From NCBI GenBank assembly GCA_913060875.1, contig CAJXSL010000025.1, positions 1 through 43,078 on the forward strand: a DNA stretch of 43,078 bases, written 5' to 3'. Of the stretch, positions 42,077 through 43,078 are shown one piece after another. Each line of letters opens with the position of its first letter. Positions within the stretch are counted from its first letter, which is position 1. Under the pieces are notes generated by a model, which saw nothing but the letters and a program-made list of their open reading frames with translations, was not told where the DNA came from and made no database searches. The position numbers and the translations under genes are program-made. The DNA comes from an uncultured Desulfobacteraceae bacterium. GTDB lineage: Bacteria > Desulfobacterota > Desulfobacteria > Desulfobacterales > UBA5852.

Positions 42077-42739
42077 TTACCGGTTCATTCTTTTCCGGCC
42101 ATAACCGGCTAAACCGACCAACCCTAAGCCCATCAGGACGATGGTGGAAGGTTCGGGGACTGGGGCAACATCAGATATGTTCGTCAGGATTAAATCGCTT
42201 TGCATAAGAATAGAAGATTCATTATTCCAGATATATTGCAATCCTTCGAAAGAAGCACCAACAATCCATTCTTCAATAAACAAACCTGCACCTATACTTA
42301 ATCTATCGTACATTGTAAGTAGGGCAAGATCGGTATCGACGGTTCCTGGCGTCCCCTGACCATATTCCTCTTCAACACCGTAATAGGTTATCAATGCATC
42401 AGAAGGCACGCTATTGTTCGTAAGAACTGTACCAGATATAAATTCAGCATAGAAGTAATCGAGATAGTTATCCGTATAAGGCTCGGGGCCATATCCATCT
42501 TCCATTATGTCCCTTGAGCCATCTGGTTGTAAAATGTACCCATCTGCATCAAAATCGATTAAAACCGTATAATCTATAGATGAACCTACCGAAAAACCTT
42601 GTACTTCTGCGATAGTTGCACCACCATCGGCAATAGATCTTACTGTTCCCTCAAAGGTATAGTATTGCGGAACCGCGTAGGAATTGGATAAAAAAACGAA
42701 AAGCAAGAAGAAGACGCATAAGAATAGCCGCTTAGACAT
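42077..42739 (-). CDS. PEP-CTERM secreted protein
   Basis: The 220-aa product has a signal peptide (MSKRLFLCVFFLLFVFLSNS, cleavage near SYA-VP), a mature beta-rich domain (YTFEGTVRSIADGG; GSSIDYTVLIDFDADGY) and the tail PVPEPSTIVLMGLGLVGLAG then YGRKRMNR. AAGGAGGT precedes the ATG by 3 nt. It is the first gene of operon I. The sigma-54-type promoter lies 137 bp upstream. Confidence 0.9.
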   Translation of the reverse strand: MSKRLFLCVFFLLFVFLSNSYAVPQYYTFEGTVRSIADGGATIAEVQGFSVGSSIDYTVLIDFDADGYILQPDGSRDIMEDGYGPEPYTDNYLDYFYAEFISGTVLTNNSVPSDALITYYGVEEEYGQGTPGTVDTDLALLTMYDRLSIGAGLFIEEWIVGASFEGLQYIWNNESSILMQSDLILTNISDVAPVPEPSTIVLMGLGLVGLAGYGRKRMNR

Positions 42740-43061
42740 GGGACCTCCTTTTGAAGGGATAGGTGGGCATTGTAGCCTGTGAATTCCAAATTAACGCATT
42801 CACTGAAATGCCCATAGAAATGTGTATGTGCCGGCAGCGAGCCATTGCGGCCCAAGGAAGGAAGCTATATATAACGCAAAAAGTATGCCGGAAACTGGCT
42901 AAGTTGCTGATATCAGATTTATAAAACAATCGAGGAGGGATAAGTTTATAAGTAAAAAACTTAGGCCAGACGAAATATGAAACATATTACATATAATTTT
43001 AGGAGGGTGTACAAATAACTGTGTAACTGGTTATCTATAATCTTACTCAAAGGAGCAGGAG
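42740..43061. other. divergent regulatory region of operon I
   Basis: No gene is seen. It contains the sigma-54-type promoter of operon I (42876-42891) and a leader with a GCATTTCA-GTGAATGC-type hairpin near 42797-42812. On the plus strand a ribosome binding site leads into a gene starting at 43062. No GEMM-like RNA was found here, unlike the leader of operon II. Confidence 0.5.
42876..42891 (-). promoter_or_regulatory. sigma-54-type promoter, operon I
   Basis: On the minus strand CGGCATACTTTTTGCG: GG, exactly 10 nt, then GC. The CGGCAT and TTTGC boxes fit the -24/-12 consensus TGGCAYRN4TTGCW closely. It is 137 bp upstream of the first PEP-CTERM gene. It pairs with the promoter at 40001 for operon II. 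Confidence 0.55.
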
Positions 43062-43078
43062 ATGACCAGTAAGAAATC
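43062..43078 (+). CDS. start of a gene running off the window
   Basis: ATG ACC AGT AAG AAA follows AAGGAG at 7 nt. Only five codons (MTSKK) are visible, so nothing about the product can be said. It is divergent from the PEP-CTERM operon I. Confidence 0.35.

Overview
The window looks like a chromosomal segment of a sulfate-reducing Desulfobacterota bacterium, probably Desulfosarcina/Desulfobacteraceae-like. I infer this from the moderately GC-rich genes, the full set of Delta-type housekeeping neighbours, the tRNA-Sec gene, abundant small palindromic repeats and PEP-CTERM secreted proteins. No database search was possible, so the taxonomy is a judgement.

Layout. 1-74 is the 3' part of selC (tRNA-Sec). 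254-2180 holds small proteins: a 58-aa membrane protein, a ribbon-helix-helix regulator overlapping a PilZ-domain gene, a zinc-ribbon protein and a 19-codon ORF. 2415-5496 is ferrous iron uptake (feoA-feoB) plus a second, oppositely oriented feoA. 5641-14679 carries rlmD, two alpha/beta hydrolases, an amidohydrolase, cinA and a dihydroorotase, separated by repeat-rich gaps. 14959-16348 has a periplasmic protein, a stand-alone receiver domain and a small membrane protein.

16390-34993 is a long, almost gapless run of minus-strand genes. In transcription order these are a lipoprotein, coaBC, a family-4 uracil-DNA glycosylase, nfeD and slipin, a Rho-N-like protein, a HAD phosphatase, xerC, hslV-hslU, argB-argD-argG-argH, an LptM-like lipoprotein, lysA-dapF-folK, a YHS-like protein, a transaldolase-type aldolase, and pgsA followed by tRNA-Gly, tRNA-Cys and a terminator. 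Arginine and lysine biosynthesis genes are joined in one block; argF and dapA/dapB are not in it.

35300-37802 is accessory: two very small ORFs with good ribosome binding sites, a strong terminator, a REP-like repeat cluster, a tandem pair of related about 100-aa proteins and a Cys-rich membrane protein.

38005-42891 is the most interesting part. Five PEP-CTERM secreted proteins are arranged in two apparent minus-strand operons. Each operon starts at a sequence with GG-N10-GC spacing typical of sigma-54 promoters (42876-42891 and 40001-40015) and ends at a similar intrinsic terminator. Four copies of a structured RNA resembling the GEMM (c-di-GMP-I/cGAMP) riboswitch family lie in the leader of operon II or between the genes of each operon. 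Two copies have a terminator hairpin that reuses the conserved 3' strand of the RNA. The copies differ at a base that I align to a ligand-contacting position. This suggests nucleotide-second-messenger control of cell-surface PEP-CTERM proteins inside operons rather than only at their start.
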